A stretch of 64,000 bases of DNA from Candidatus Kouleothrix ribensis. Its GTDB lineage: Bacteria; Chloroflexota; Chloroflexia; Chloroflexales; Roseiflexaceae. The notes beneath the pieces were generated by a model. It was not told the origin of the DNA and searched no databases. It saw only the letters and a list, made by a program, of their open reading frames with translations. Shown here one piece after another: positions 11,400 to 20,229 of this stretch. A program made the position numbers and the translations under genes. The first letter of the stretch is position 1. Each line of letters begins with the position of its first letter. The DNA is taken from the NCBI GenBank assembly GCA_016722075.1, contig JADKGW010000001.1, positions 4,464,001 to 4,528,000 on the forward strand, written 5' to 3'.

Positions 11400-12380
11400 T
11401 TAGCGCGTCGTCACCGCGCTATCGCGATCGAAGCGCCCGGCGCGCGCGCCCGGCACCGGCACGGCATTGAGGATGTCGTTCATCACAACTGTCGCGCTGA
11501 CATTGCGAATGCGCGCGGCCGGGCTAATGATCAGGCGGTGGCCCAGCACCGGCTCGGCCAGCAGCTTGACATCGTCGGGGATGACGTAGTCGCGCCCGCT
11601 CAGCGCGGCGGCGGCCTGGGCCGTGCGGTAGAGCCCCAGCGAGCCACGCGCGCTCGCGCCGAGGTAGACATCCTCGTGATGGCGTGTGGCGGTAGTCAGC
11701 GACACAATATAATCTTCGATCAGATCATCGACATAGATCGCCTTGATCTGTTCTTGAAGCTCAAGCAACCCATCGGCGTCGATCACCTGCTCGACTGCAT
11801 CAAGCGGGTGGCTCTGGCGCTGGCGCCGCAGAATCGCAATCTCGTCCATCTTCTCGGGGTAGCCCAGGTGTACCCGCAGCAGAAAGCGGTCGAGCTGGGC
11901 CTCGGGCAGTGGGAACGTGCCTTCGTACTCGATCGGGTTCTGGGTAGCCAGTACGATAAACGGCTTCGGCAGCGTATAGGTGGTGCCATCGACGGTGATC
12001 TGGCGCTCTTCCATGGCCTCGAGCAAGGCGCTCTGGGTCTTGGGCGTTGCGCGGTTGATCTCGTCGGCCAGCACGATCTGCGCAATCACCGGGCCAGGGC
12101 GAAACTCGAACTCGCGGCTCTGCTGGTTGAAGATCGAGATCCCGGTCACATCCGAGGGCAGCAGGTCGGGCGTGAACTGGATGCGCTTGAACGAGCAGCC
12201 GATCGAGCGCGCAATCGTCTTGGCCAGCGTCGTCTTGCCGGTGCCAGGCACATCCTCGAGCAGCACGTGGCCTTTGCACAGCAGTGCGATCAGCACCAGC
12301 TCGACGGCCTTGCGCTTGCCGATGATCACCTGCTCGACATTCGCGGCAACCCGCTCGACCGCCTGTTTGATATCCTGCAT
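11400..12380 (-). CDS. MoxR-family AAA+ ATPase
   Basis: The 326-residue MoxR ATPase has Walker A (GTGKTTLAKTIA), Walker B (VLADEINRA), sensor 1 (LATQNPIE) and the family segment LPEAQLDRFLL. MoxR proteins act as chaperones that insert cofactors or activate partners, usually with a vWA protein encoded next door; no vWA gene is present here. The ATG at 12380 follows AAGAGGCG; an upstream extension to 12515 would run into a MITE. The 257-bp gap downstream (11143-11399) shows no feature. Confidence 0.92.
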   Translation of the reverse strand: MQDIKQAVERVAANVEQVIIGKRKAVELVLIALLCKGHVLLEDVPGTGKTTLAKTIARSIGCSFKRIQFTPDLLPSDVTGISIFNQQSREFEFRPGPVIAQIVLADEINRATPKTQSALLEAMEERQITVDGTTYTLPKPFIVLATQNPIEYEGTFPLPEAQLDRFLLRVHLGYPEKMDEIAILRRQRQSHPLDAVEQVIDADGLLELQEQIKAIYVDDLIEDYIVSLTTATRHHEDVYLGASARGSLGLYRTAQAAAALSGRDYVIPDDVKLLAEPVLGHRLIISPAARIRNVSATVVMNDILNAVPVPGARAGRFDRDSAVTTR

Positions 12381-12417
12381 AGCGCCTCTTAATACTACGA
12401 TATTTGCCCTTACATGG

Positions 12418-12583
12418 CAGGAGTTACGCGGTGGTGCGTGCTGCACCGGCCCGTGCCTGCGGCAGCATGGTACGCTACCATCTTCGTGTGCGCCGATTGT
12501 GGCGCGGAGCGCCACAATCGGCGCACCTTAATCGAAACGTACCGCTCTGCCGAAGGCTACAAACGCCGACTGCGTAACTCCTG
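12418..12583. mobile_element. MITE-like element, copy A
   Basis: The 166-bp element is bounded by 12-bp perfect terminal inverted repeats, CAGGAGTTACGC and GCGTAACTCCTG. The flanks are TTACATGG (12410-12417) and TTACATGA (12584-12591), an 8-bp target duplication with one mismatch. Inside are a second inverted pair (CTGCGGCAGCATGGTACG facing CGTACCGCTCTGCCG) and a central 18-bp hairpin with arms 12488-12505 and 12509-12526. It encodes no protein. It sits 38 bp upstream of the moxR start. Confidence 0.85.
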
Positions 12584-12764
12584 TTACATGACATACATGA
12601 CCATGCCACCAGGATGTGTTAAGCCAGCAAAGCCCTTTTTGCATGCCTAATGCAGGCTGTGCGCTGGACTGCTGCGGCAGTATACCACAAGAGTTTGCGC
12701 GCAACCAAGCCGGCCCAACCCGGCGGGCGTGAATATTACAAGCTTAACAACTCCGCAGACGATC

Positions 12765-12792
12765 GTGGGCCGCACATCACTGCGCGGCCCAC
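12765..12792 (-). terminator. Hairpin after the 5'-nucleotidase gene
   Basis: Nine-base-pair arms (12765-12773 and 12784-12792) with a ten-base loop lie 31 bp beyond the reverse gene's stop. The stem is GC-rich without a U-run, so this is a probable but not certain terminator. Confidence 0.5.
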
Positions 12793-12822
12793 GGGTGAAC
12801 GATCGGCGAGGGCTGGTCTGTG

Positions 12823-14640
12823 CTATTCGGCAGCGGCCTGCGCCACCGCCTCGGCCGGCTCGGCCGGCTCGGCCAGGCGGGCACGGCTGCGCAAGCGCAC
12901 GCCGCCGCCGATCGCGCCAGCGCCTAGCGCGGCCAGCAGCCACACCGGCGACAGATCGCCGCTGGTGTTGGGCAGCTGTGCCGGCCGGCCCGGCGTAGCC
13001 GGTGCGCCCGCAGGCGCAGCGGTGCCCTCGGTGATGCGGCCCTCGACCACCGCAGTGATCGGCGACTTCGCGCGAATATACTCGGCCGTCACATCCGCGT
13101 CGATGAAGCCGGTGTCGTACTTGCTGGTACCCTTGGTCAGCACGCTATAGCCGTCGCCGCCGGTCAGCAGGAAGTTATTCGTCACCACACGATAGGTGCC
13201 GTTCGGGTCGACATTCGCGAAGCCGCCCTTGCCGTCGGCCACTTGCACCGACACGATCCGGCTGCCCACGGCCGCACCGCGATTCCAGACATAGCGCATA
13301 CCGGCCACCTGCGGGAAGCGCCCGGCCGTCAGCTCGACCTGGCTGACGCCGTTTTCGAGCGCCTCTTTGAGCTGCGCACCGGTGAGCGTGATCAGCACGA
13401 TCGTATTGCCGAACGGCTGCACCTCGAGCACCTCGCCCAGCGTGATCGGGCCAGCGTCGATACTGGTGCGAATGCTACCGCCGTTCATCAGCGCCACCTG
13501 CGCGCCGGCCGGCCGGCCCTTTGCGAGCATGGCGTCGGAGATCAGGTTGCCCAGGTTGGTCTCTTTGCTGCGCACATCGGCGCGCGCGCCATTCAGCGCC
13601 ACCGCAGCCTCGCCGACTTTCTGGCTGCGCAGGGCCACCAGCGGCTGCTTGAGCACGTCGATCCGCGCCTCGTAGCCGCGGTCGGGCTCGACGCTGGCGG
13701 CTACCTCGGCCGGCTGGCCGGCCAGCACATTCGTGATATCGCCATTGGCATCGAAGCCGACCGTCAGGTCGCCCAGCCAGCGGCCCCACTCCCAATCGGT
13801 TGCGACGATCACCGGCTTGCCCGAGGGCGAAGCGATCACCTCAGGGTATGGGCGGGCCGGGTCGGGTGGGGTTACCTGCTTGCCCATCGGGGTGTGGCTG
13901 TGCCCGCCGATGATCACCTGGATGCCCTCAACCTGGCGCGCCAGCTCGCGATCGAAAGTAATGCCGACATGGGTCAGCGCGATGATCTTGTTGATGCCCT
14001 GGGCCTTCAGGTTGGCCACGGCCTGCTTGGCCGCCTCGATGTAGTTTGTGAACGTCACGCCCGGCCCAGGGCTGCTGAGCACGGCCGTCTCGTCGGTGGT
14101 CAGGCCGAAGATACCAACCCGCTGGCCGCCAATCTCCTTTATGATCGAGGGTTTGAACAGGCCATTGATCGGCGAGGCCGCATCGGTGACGATATTTGCG
14201 CTCAGCACCGGGAACTTGGCGCCTTTGATAAAGTCGGCCAGCGGCTGCTGCCCCTTGTCGAACTCGTGGTTGCCGATTGTCACCGCCTCGTAGCCCAGCG
14301 CGTTGTAGAACTCGAGGTCGGCCAGGCCGTTGTACTGATTGAACCAGAGCGTGCCCTGGAACACATCGCCGGCGTCGAGCAGGATCTGATTGCCGCCCTC
14401 GGCGCGAATCGCGTCGATCAGCGTCTTGCGGCGCGAGACGCCGCCATGGATCGGTGCGGGCGGCGTGCCGCCGGTCACCGGCTCGATCCGCGCGTGGTGG
14501 TCGTTGGTGTGAATAATCCGCAGCGTGAACGTTTCGGGGCCGGCGGCATGCGCAAACTTAATATTCGTACACATCCATGCCAGCGTGGTGCCACCAACCG
14601 CCATCTGCCGAATGAACGAGCGTCGCGAAATTGTGGCCAT
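12823..14640 (-). CDS. Tat-exported 5'-nucleotidase / UshA-like phosphoesterase with sorting-type C-terminus
   Basis: The 605-residue protein starts with a Tat signal (RRSFIRQMAVGGTTLAWM). The metallophosphatase domain shows IIHTNDHHARIEP, DAGDVFQG, GNHEFDKG, LTHVG and GGHSHTP, which supply the two-metal site. A 5'-nucleotidase C-terminal domain follows (NLISDAM, NGGSIR, GDGYSV). The extreme C-terminus is LPNTSGD, a hydrophobic stretch, then Arg-rich residues, resembling a sortase or membrane-anchor signal. It probably hydrolyses nucleotides or sugar-nucleotides outside the membrane. The ATG at 14640 follows GGGAGG. Confidence 0.9.
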   Translation of the reverse strand: MATISRRSFIRQMAVGGTTLAWMCTNIKFAHAAGPETFTLRIIHTNDHHARIEPVTGGTPPAPIHGGVSRRKTLIDAIRAEGGNQILLDAGDVFQGTLWFNQYNGLADLEFYNALGYEAVTIGNHEFDKGQQPLADFIKGAKFPVLSANIVTDAASPINGLFKPSIIKEIGGQRVGIFGLTTDETAVLSSPGPGVTFTNYIEAAKQAVANLKAQGINKIIALTHVGITFDRELARQVEGIQVIIGGHSHTPMGKQVTPPDPARPYPEVIASPSGKPVIVATDWEWGRWLGDLTVGFDANGDITNVLAGQPAEVAASVEPDRGYEARIDVLKQPLVALRSQKVGEAAVALNGARADVRSKETNLGNLISDAMLAKGRPAGAQVALMNGGSIRTSIDAGPITLGEVLEVQPFGNTIVLITLTGAQLKEALENGVSQVELTAGRFPQVAGMRYVWNRGAAVGSRIVSVQVADGKGGFANVDPNGTYRVVTNNFLLTGGDGYSVLTKGTSKYDTGFIDADVTAEYIRAKSPITAVVEGRITEGTAAPAGAPATPGRPAQLPNTSGDLSPVWLLAALGAGAIGGGVRLRSRARLAEPAEPAEAVAQAAAE

Positions 14641-14797
14641 AACCTCCCTCGTTGTTCCGTTCGCTTCTATACAAAGCCATGGCAATCGCCGGGCGATTAC
14701 CCTGGAGTAGATTCTAGCCGTGCTGCTGGAATGACCGGGCTATCTTACCACACAATTGCGCCCGATTATACAGCCAGGATGGTATGTTTGGGTAAAG

Positions 14798-15418
14798 CTA
14801 TCGGCGGTGCTGGGCATAATGGCGGCGCGCCTTGGCTACATTGCCACAATCGGCCATCGAGCACCAGCGCCGGGTGTGGTTGCGGCTGGTGTCGAGAAAC
14901 AGCCAGCTGCAGCCTGGCCCGGCACACATGCGCACATCCGCCAGCTCGGGCGCCACCAGCAGCCCAACTGCCGACCACAGCACCGGCCAGATCGGTAGAT
15001 CGAGTGCGGCGGCGCCGGCCGGCCAGCGCCAGCCCAGCCAGCCACCCTGCTCGGCCAGCGCCACCGGCTGCGGCATGCCCACCAGCGCCGCGTTCAGCAC
15101 GGCTATATCGCCCGCAGCCGGCGCGTGCGCGGCGGCCGCACTGCCGAACAGACCGAAGAGCGCGCCGCGCAGCTCGATCGCCCGTGCCAGCGCGGCGGCC
15201 GCATCAGCCGGCTGCTCAGCCGCCGCCACCGCCGCGCGCTCAATCGCCGCCGCATCAAGCGCGCCGGCGTGGCGCAGCCAGACGGTAAACGCAGCGTAGT
15301 CGTGCCAGTACTCCTTGGCCAGCACGCGCCCGTCGAACACTGCGGCATTGACGAAATCGAGGCAGAGCCGGCCGCCAACCAGCCGCACATTGCCGGCATG
15401 CGTATTGAACTCTTTCAT
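14798..15418 (-). CDS. ABATE/CGNR zinc-finger transcription regulator
   Basis: The 206-residue protein has an N-terminal ABATE-like domain (GGRLCLDFVNA near residue 16). The C-terminal CGNR zinc finger shows CAGPGCSWLFLD, then RRWCSMADCGNVAKARRHY (about 178-196). Members are putative DNA-binding regulators. It is transcribed away from the LivH-LivM gene, and the shared 190-bp region carries palindromic operator-like sites, so it may control both genes. Confidence 0.85.
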   Translation of the reverse strand: MKEFNTHAGNVRLVGGRLCLDFVNAAVFDGRVLAKEYWHDYAAFTVWLRHAGALDAAAIERAAVAAAEQPADAAAALARAIELRGALFGLFGSAAAAHAPAAGDIAVLNAALVGMPQPVALAEQGGWLGWRWPAGAAALDLPIWPVLWSAVGLLVAPELADVRMCAGPGCSWLFLDTSRNHTRRWCSMADCGNVAKARRHYAQHRR

Positions 15419-15422
15419 GGGC

Positions 15423-15451
15423 TTGACAGTCGTAGGCTTATCGGTTAGATT
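15423..15451 (+). promoter_or_regulatory. Sigma-70-type promoter for livHM
   Basis: A perfect -35 TTGACA (15423-15428) lies 17 bp before TAGATT (15446-15451, four of six to TATAAT). It points to the fused permease gene. A TATAAT at 15469-15474 is an alternative -10. Confidence 0.55.
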
Positions 15452-15470
15452 CTAACCATCATGGTGGTTA
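15443..15470. promoter_or_regulatory. Overlapping palindromes, candidate operator
   Basis: GGTTAGATTCTAACC (15443-15457) is a perfect 7-bp inverted repeat around one base. It overlaps TAACCA-N6-TGGTTA (15453-15470), giving three alternating GGTTA half-sites across the -10 region. This fits a repressor site for the divergent CGNR regulator (inference). Confidence 0.5.
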
Positions 15471-15610
15471 TAATAGCATGGCTTCGCATTTCGCTCAACC
15501 GCATGGGCTGCGCTGCCCAACCCATCACCCTGCGCGGAGCGGCAAAAGAGAGTACGTATCCCCCTGCGCTCTAGGTGAAGGGCAGGGGGATGAGCGACAA
15601 AGGATACAGT

Positions 15611-17704
15611 ATGAGCTGTGGCACCACAAGCTGCACCGAGCTGCTGCTGCAGATCCTGGTGATCGGCATCACCAACGGCGCGGTGATTGCGCTGAATGCG
15701 ATCGGCGTGACGCTGGTGTACGGTGCGGTGCGCATGATCAACTTCGCCTATGGCGACCTGTTCGCGCTGACGACGGTGGTCGTGGTGGTGATCGTGCGCG
15801 GGCTAGGGCTGCTGCCGGGCATGAGCGCGCTGCCGCTGTATGGCGGGCTGCTGATCGCGCTGGTGGTGGCGATGGCCTTCGGCACCACGCTCAACGTGGT
15901 GGTCGAGCGCGTGGCATTCCGGCCGTTTCGCGGCGGCGCGCGGCTGGCCCCGCTGATCGCCACGGTCGGCCTGTCGTTCATGCTCTACCAGGCCGCGCTG
16001 CTCTGGCGCACGGTCGATAAGTCGGAGCCAGGCGCGCACCACAGCGTGCCGGGTGTGCCCGAGGTGCCACGGCTGGGCCTGCACGATCTGCTGCCGAAGA
16101 TCGATCTGGTGCAGGCAGCCGGGCTGAATCTGCGGGTTGTGTTCACCACCAAAGACGCGCTGGTGCTGCTGCTGGCCAGCGCGCTGGCGCTGCTGGTGGG
16201 CTGGTTTCTGCGCAGCGCACGCGCCGGCCGGGCCTTACGGGCCTGCGCGCAAGACGCCCAGATGGCCCGGCTGTGCGGGATCGATCACAACGGCACCATC
16301 CGGCTGGCCTTCGCAATCGGCGGCGCGCTCTCGGGTGCGGCCGCGTTTATGTTCTCGGTATACTACACACACCCCTACACCGATTATGGTGTCGCCAGCG
16401 GGCTATTCGCCTTTACGGCGGCGATCCTGGGCGGGATCGGCCGGCCACGCGGCGCATTCGTCAGCGGCATGCTGCTCGGCATTTTTGCCGCATTCAGCGA
16501 CTTCTTGATCTCGTCGCAGTGGACGCCGGTGCTGCTGCTGCTGCTGCTGATCGCGGCGCTGACCATCCGCCCGACCGGGCTGTTCGGCGCACCGCAGGAC
16601 GACGACCGGCCACCGAGCACCGACGACATGGGCGCGCGGCAGATCGGCCGCGACCGCAGCTGGCTGACCGCCGGGCTGCTGCTGCTGGCGCTGGCCTACC
16701 CGCTGCTCGACACCCTGCTAGGTTTGCACCACCAGCTTGTGGCAGTCAACCTGCTGCTGTTTGTGCTGCTGGCGCTGGGGCTGAACATTGTGCTTGGCTT
16801 CGCCGGCCTGCTCGACATGGGCTATGCGGCCTGTTTCGCGCTAGGCGGCTACACCGTGGCCATGCTCACCGGCGGCCAGCTGAGCGCCTACCTGCCAACT
16901 CGGCTCGACTTCATGCTGGTGCTGGCGGTCAGCGCCGGCGTATCGCTGATCTTTGGCCTGGTCAACGGCGCGCTGGCCACCCGGCTGCGCGGCGACTACC
17001 TGGCGATCGTGACGATCGCGTTCGGCCTGATCATCCCGCAGATGTTTGTCAACCTCGACCAGTGGACCGGCGGCGAGCGTGGGGCAGCCGCGCTACCGCC
17101 GCCGCAGCTGTTCGGCTACAGCCTGCGCAGCCCCGTCCAGGGTTACTACCTGGCCTGCGCGGCGCTGTTGCTGGTGGTTCTAGGCAGCCTGCGCCTGGCC
17201 CGATCGCGGATCGGGCGGGCCTGGGCCGCGCTCAGCACCGACGAGACCGCCGCAGCCAGCTGTGGCATCAACGTAACGCGCGCCAAGCACCTGGCGTTTG
17301 TGATCGGCTCGGTGATCGCCGGCGTGGCCGGCGCGCTGTTCGCCAGCATCTTCAGCTATATCGACCCCAACCAGTTCGACTTTCGGATCTCGGCCATGGT
17401 GCTGGCGATGGTGGTGATCGGCGGGGCCGGCAGCGTGCCGGGTGCTATGCTTGGCGCGCTGCTGATCGCCGGCATCGACCAGCTGGCCATCCCACTGGTG
17501 GGCGCCTGGCTCGATTCGCTGCACCAATCGCGCGGCGGGGTGTTCGCGCTGCTCGACTTGCGCGGGCTGAATGCGCTCTATTTCGGGCTGGCGCTCTACC
17601 TGGCGGTGCTGCTGCGCGCGCGGCGCCCATCCCACCCGGCCGGCAGGCCTGGCGGGCTGGCCCGGCTGCTCGGCCGCGCCGCCGCGCCGCGCGAGGCAGT
17701 GTGA
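15611..17704 (+). CDS. Fused branched-chain amino acid ABC permease (LivH-LivM)
   Basis: The 697-residue membrane protein joins two permeases. Residues about 1-320 are LivH-like (GVTLVYGAVRMINFAYGD; later GGALSGAAAF) and about 350-690 are LivM-like (LALGLNIVLGFAGLLDMGYAACFALGGY; YLAIVTIAFG; MVVIGGAGSVPGAMLGA). LivH and LivM are normally separate genes beside a binding protein and two ATPases; none of those is here. The ATG at 15611 is chosen because AAAGGA lies six bases upstream and LivH proteins begin close to this helix; ATG 15590 and GTG 15575 are alternatives. The product would need ATPases encoded elsewhere. Confidence 0.88.
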   Translation: MSCGTTSCTELLLQILVIGITNGAVIALNAIGVTLVYGAVRMINFAYGDLFALTTVVVVVIVRGLGLLPGMSALPLYGGLLIALVVAMAFGTTLNVVVERVAFRPFRGGARLAPLIATVGLSFMLYQAALLWRTVDKSEPGAHHSVPGVPEVPRLGLHDLLPKIDLVQAAGLNLRVVFTTKDALVLLLASALALLVGWFLRSARAGRALRACAQDAQMARLCGIDHNGTIRLAFAIGGALSGAAAFMFSVYYTHPYTDYGVASGLFAFTAAILGGIGRPRGAFVSGMLLGIFAAFSDFLISSQWTPVLLLLLLIAALTIRPTGLFGAPQDDDRPPSTDDMGARQIGRDRSWLTAGLLLLALAYPLLDTLLGLHHQLVAVNLLLFVLLALGLNIVLGFAGLLDMGYAACFALGGYTVAMLTGGQLSAYLPTRLDFMLVLAVSAGVSLIFGLVNGALATRLRGDYLAIVTIAFGLIIPQMFVNLDQWTGGERGAAALPPPQLFGYSLRSPVQGYYLACAALLLVVLGSLRLARSRIGRAWAALSTDETAAASCGINVTRAKHLAFVIGSVIAGVAGALFASIFSYIDPNQFDFRISAMVLAMVVIGGAGSVPGAMLGALLIAGIDQLAIPLVGAWLDSLHQSRGGVFALLDLRGLNALYFGLALYLAVLLRARRPSHPAGRPGGLARLLGRAAAPREAV

Positions 17705-17734
17705 CACAACGCATTGCGAAGAGTAGGTTCTCGG

Positions 17735-18643
17735 TTAGGTATCGTTGAGCGCCAGATCATAGCGCAGCACCACTTGCTGCTCGCCGGTGCGCCGGAAGCC
17801 GAACCATTCGTACAGGCGCTGCGCCTGGGTATTGTGGGCCTGCGTGTTGAGTGTCAGCGTCTCGGCACCGCAGCCGCGCGCGAACTCAACCACATCGGCC
17901 AGCAGGCGCACGCCGATCGCCCGGCTCCGGAAGCTGGGCAGCACCGCGATACGCACCAGGTGAACCAGCCGCCCAGCAAAATGCGTGGTTGCAAACGCGT
18001 AGCCGGCCGTCTGGCCAGCCAGCTCGGCCACCACAAAGTAGGGCACCTCGCACAGCGCCGGGCCAAGCGCGCTCTCATCTTTGTTCCACTGCGCCGCGAA
18101 ACAGTCCCGGTCGATCGCCAGAATCACCGGGAGATCGACTGCCTCGGCATGCCGCAGGCGCACCGCCGGGTTACCGGCCGCCGGCACGACCATGTCGGTC
18201 TTCTCATACACCACCACATCGGTCTCGCGCACATAGCCGCAGCCGAGCAGCGACGGCTGAACCCACCGATCGGCGGCTTCGTCGCCGGCATAGAACAGGT
18301 GCTGCACCTGCCGCGCCAGCAACAGCTCGTGAAACGCCGGCATCAGCATATCGAGCGAGGGGCCGACGAACATACCGTCGGCGAGCGTCAGCACGCGAAT
18401 CCACGCGCTCGTTTCGATGCTCCAGCCTGCCACAGCTGCGCCCCAGATCTCGCGGCCGGCGCTCAGCACAATCGCGGGTGCGCCGGCCAGCAGCGACGGC
18501 AAGTGTGGCGACGGGTAGCTGGTATAGCGATGCACACTATTGCGCAGCAGCCGCTGCACAGCCGTTAGATCGTCGGGCGTACCCGCGCGTGGGGTGGCAA
18601 GGCTCAGATCCAGGCTGCGACGAAATAAGCGCATATGGTTCAC
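17735..18643 (-). CDS. GNAT-family N-acetyltransferase
   Basis: The 302-residue protein has a poorly conserved N-terminal half and a clear C-terminal GNAT domain (about 185-300). That domain has the beta-4/acetyl-CoA region IAVLPSFRSRAIGVRLL, then LTLNTQAHNTQAQRLYEWFGFRRTGE. The double-domain length suggests tandem GNAT modules with only the second likely active. The acceptor is unknown. It converges on livHM with a 30-bp gap. Confidence 0.8.
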   Translation of the reverse strand: MNHMRLFRRSLDLSLATPRAGTPDDLTAVQRLLRNSVHRYTSYPSPHLPSLLAGAPAIVLSAGREIWGAAVAGWSIETSAWIRVLTLADGMFVGPSLDMLMPAFHELLLARQVQHLFYAGDEAADRWVQPSLLGCGYVRETDVVVYEKTDMVVPAAGNPAVRLRHAEAVDLPVILAIDRDCFAAQWNKDESALGPALCEVPYFVVAELAGQTAGYAFATTHFAGRLVHLVRIAVLPSFRSRAIGVRLLADVVEFARGCGAETLTLNTQAHNTQAQRLYEWFGFRRTGEQQVVLRYDLALNDT

Positions 18644-18737
18644 ATTCTACTGCGTAGCTCACGATTATTATACATCAATGGCCGCACGAAAACGTGCTAT
18701 GATGGCCTGCGCTGCGCTCGGATAGTGTAAACAACTC

Positions 18738-18797
18738 GGGTTACGCGCTGGCCCGCGCTCGGGGCAATTTCTGCCTACGGCAGAGCGGTACGGCATC
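18738..18797. mobile_element. Truncated MITE-like fragment, copy C
   Basis: This stretch matches the left part of the element at 20062: GTTACGCG, a GCGCTCGGGGCAAT-type segment, then CGGCAGAGCGGTACGGCATC, shared exactly with copy B. The right end and any target duplication are missing, so it is a relic. It lies upstream of the GT2 gene and may contribute promoter DNA. Confidence 0.55.
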
Positions 18798-18876
18798 TTT
18801 TTTGTGCTGTGCGGGCGCAAACCCGCGCACAATAGGCAAAACGACGACGGCGTACGTCGTATACACAAGAAGGCCT

Positions 18877-20031
18877 ATGCTGCTCCCGATCACACTGCTG
18901 TGCCTGCTCGTCGCGGCTATCTACGCCCACGATTGGCTGCGCGAGCTGAGCGCACCGCTGCTCGCCCCCAACCCGGCCGCGCCAGGCCATGGGCCACTCA
19001 TATCGGTGCTGATCCCCGCGCGCGACGAGGCCGCGCGGATCGGGCGCTGCCTGGAGGGCCTGGCCGGGCAGCGCTACCGCAGCTTCGAGGTGATCGTCGT
19101 CGACGACCACTCGACCGACGGCACCGCCGGGCTGGCCTGCAGCTACGCCGGCCGGTTGCCCGCGCTTACCGTGCTGCCCGGCGCGCCGCTACCCGAGGGC
19201 TGGGCCGGCAAGTGCTGGGCCTGCTGGCAGGCCGCCCAACTGGCGCGCGGCGAGTGGCTGCTGTTCCTCGACGCCGATGTGCTGCCCAGGCCCGAGCTGC
19301 TCGCGGCGCTGGTAGCACGCGCCACAGCTGGCCAGCGCGACCTGCTGACCCTTATGCCGCTGCTGCTGCTCGGCTCGCCGGCCGAGCGGATCGTCCTGCC
19401 GGCCTTCTTCGCGCTGCTGTACGGCCTGTACCCGCTGCAGCTGGTGAGCGACCCGCGCTCGCCGATCGCGTTTGCCAATGGCCCGTGCCTGCTCATCCGC
19501 CGCGCGGCCTACGCCGCCGTCGGCGGGCACCAGGCCGTGCGCGCGAGCATTCTCGAAGATACCGAGCTGGGCCAGCGCGTCAAAGCTGCCGGCTACCGCC
19601 TCGAGGCGGCCGGCGCGCCCGACTTGATCGCGGTGCGCATGTACGCCGGCTGGGCCAGCCTGGCCGAAGGGCTGACCAAAAACGCGGTGGCGGGCTACCG
19701 CAGCGGCGGCACACGATCGGGCCTGGTGGGGCTACGCCAGGCACTCGGCGCGTTCACGCCCTGGTATCTGCTCGGCGCAGGCGGGCTGCTGCTACGCGCA
19801 TGGCCGGCGCTGCCGCTGGGTGTGGTGCTGCTGGCCCACGGCGCCGGGCTGCTGCTGCTGGCACTGCTATGCTGGGGGGCGCTCACGGCGCGCCGCTACC
19901 GCATCGGCGCGTGGTGGGGCGCGCTCTACCCGCTTGGCACTGCGATCTACTTCGGCCTGGCGGCCTGGGGGCTGCTACGCCTGCGCAGCGGCCGCGGTGT
20001 CAGGTGGAAGGGCCGTGTATTCCGCGCCTGA
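18877..20031 (+). CDS. Family 2 glycosyltransferase, membrane-anchored
   Basis: The 384-residue protein has an N-terminal hydrophobic segment (LLPITLLCLLVAAIYA) and a GT2 domain with VLIPARDEAARIGRCLEGL, a VIVVDDHSTDGTAG metal/nucleotide region and LFLDADV (DxD-type). Several hydrophobic helices follow near residues 270-365. The arrangement resembles enzymes that glycosylate carotenoids or lipids. AAGAAGG precedes the ATG at 18877. The mevalonate-pathway gene follows on the same strand, so an isoprenoid-linked acceptor is possible (inference). Confidence 0.85.
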   Translation: MLLPITLLCLLVAAIYAHDWLRELSAPLLAPNPAAPGHGPLISVLIPARDEAARIGRCLEGLAGQRYRSFEVIVVDDHSTDGTAGLACSYAGRLPALTVLPGAPLPEGWAGKCWACWQAAQLARGEWLLFLDADVLPRPELLAALVARATAGQRDLLTLMPLLLLGSPAERIVLPAFFALLYGLYPLQLVSDPRSPIAFANGPCLLIRRAAYAAVGGHQAVRASILEDTELGQRVKAAGYRLEAAGAPDLIAVRMYAGWASLAEGLTKNAVAGYRSGGTRSGLVGLRQALGAFTPWYLLGAGGLLLRAWPALPLGVVLLAHGAGLLLLALLCWGALTARRYRIGAWWGALYPLGTAIYFGLAAWGLLRLRSGRGVRWKGRVFRA

Positions 20032-20053
20032 GACTATGGTATGCTTAGGCCTG

Positions 20054-20217
20054 CTTTATGATAGGAGTTACGTGGTCGCGCGCGTCTCGGGCAATGCCTG
20101 CCTGCGGCAGAGCGGTACGGCATCGTGTGTGTTCGGTTGAAAACCGAAAACGCCAGAACAGAACCGTACCATGCTGCCGCAGGCAAACACGCCAGCTTCG
20201 TAAGTCCTGCTTTATGA
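20054..20217. mobile_element. MITE-like element, copy B, with 8-bp target duplication
   Basis: The element proper is 20062-20209 (148 bp) with ends TAGGAGTTACG and CGTAAGTCCTG. It is flanked by perfect direct repeats CTTTATGA (20054-20061 and 20210-20217). A subterminal inverted pair (CTGCGGCAGAGCGGTACGG facing CCGTACCATGCTGCCGCAG) matches copy A. The insertion lies about 12 bp upstream of the mvaD start, so the 5' untranslated region has been rebuilt. Confidence 0.88.
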
Positions 20218-20229
20218 GAGATACCGATC

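Noticed and set aside
11400..12380. vWA-MoxR conflict system
   Set aside because: The MoxR gene has no vWA or VMAP-type partner in the neighbouring genes and is far from the STAND cluster, so only a general MoxR call is justified.
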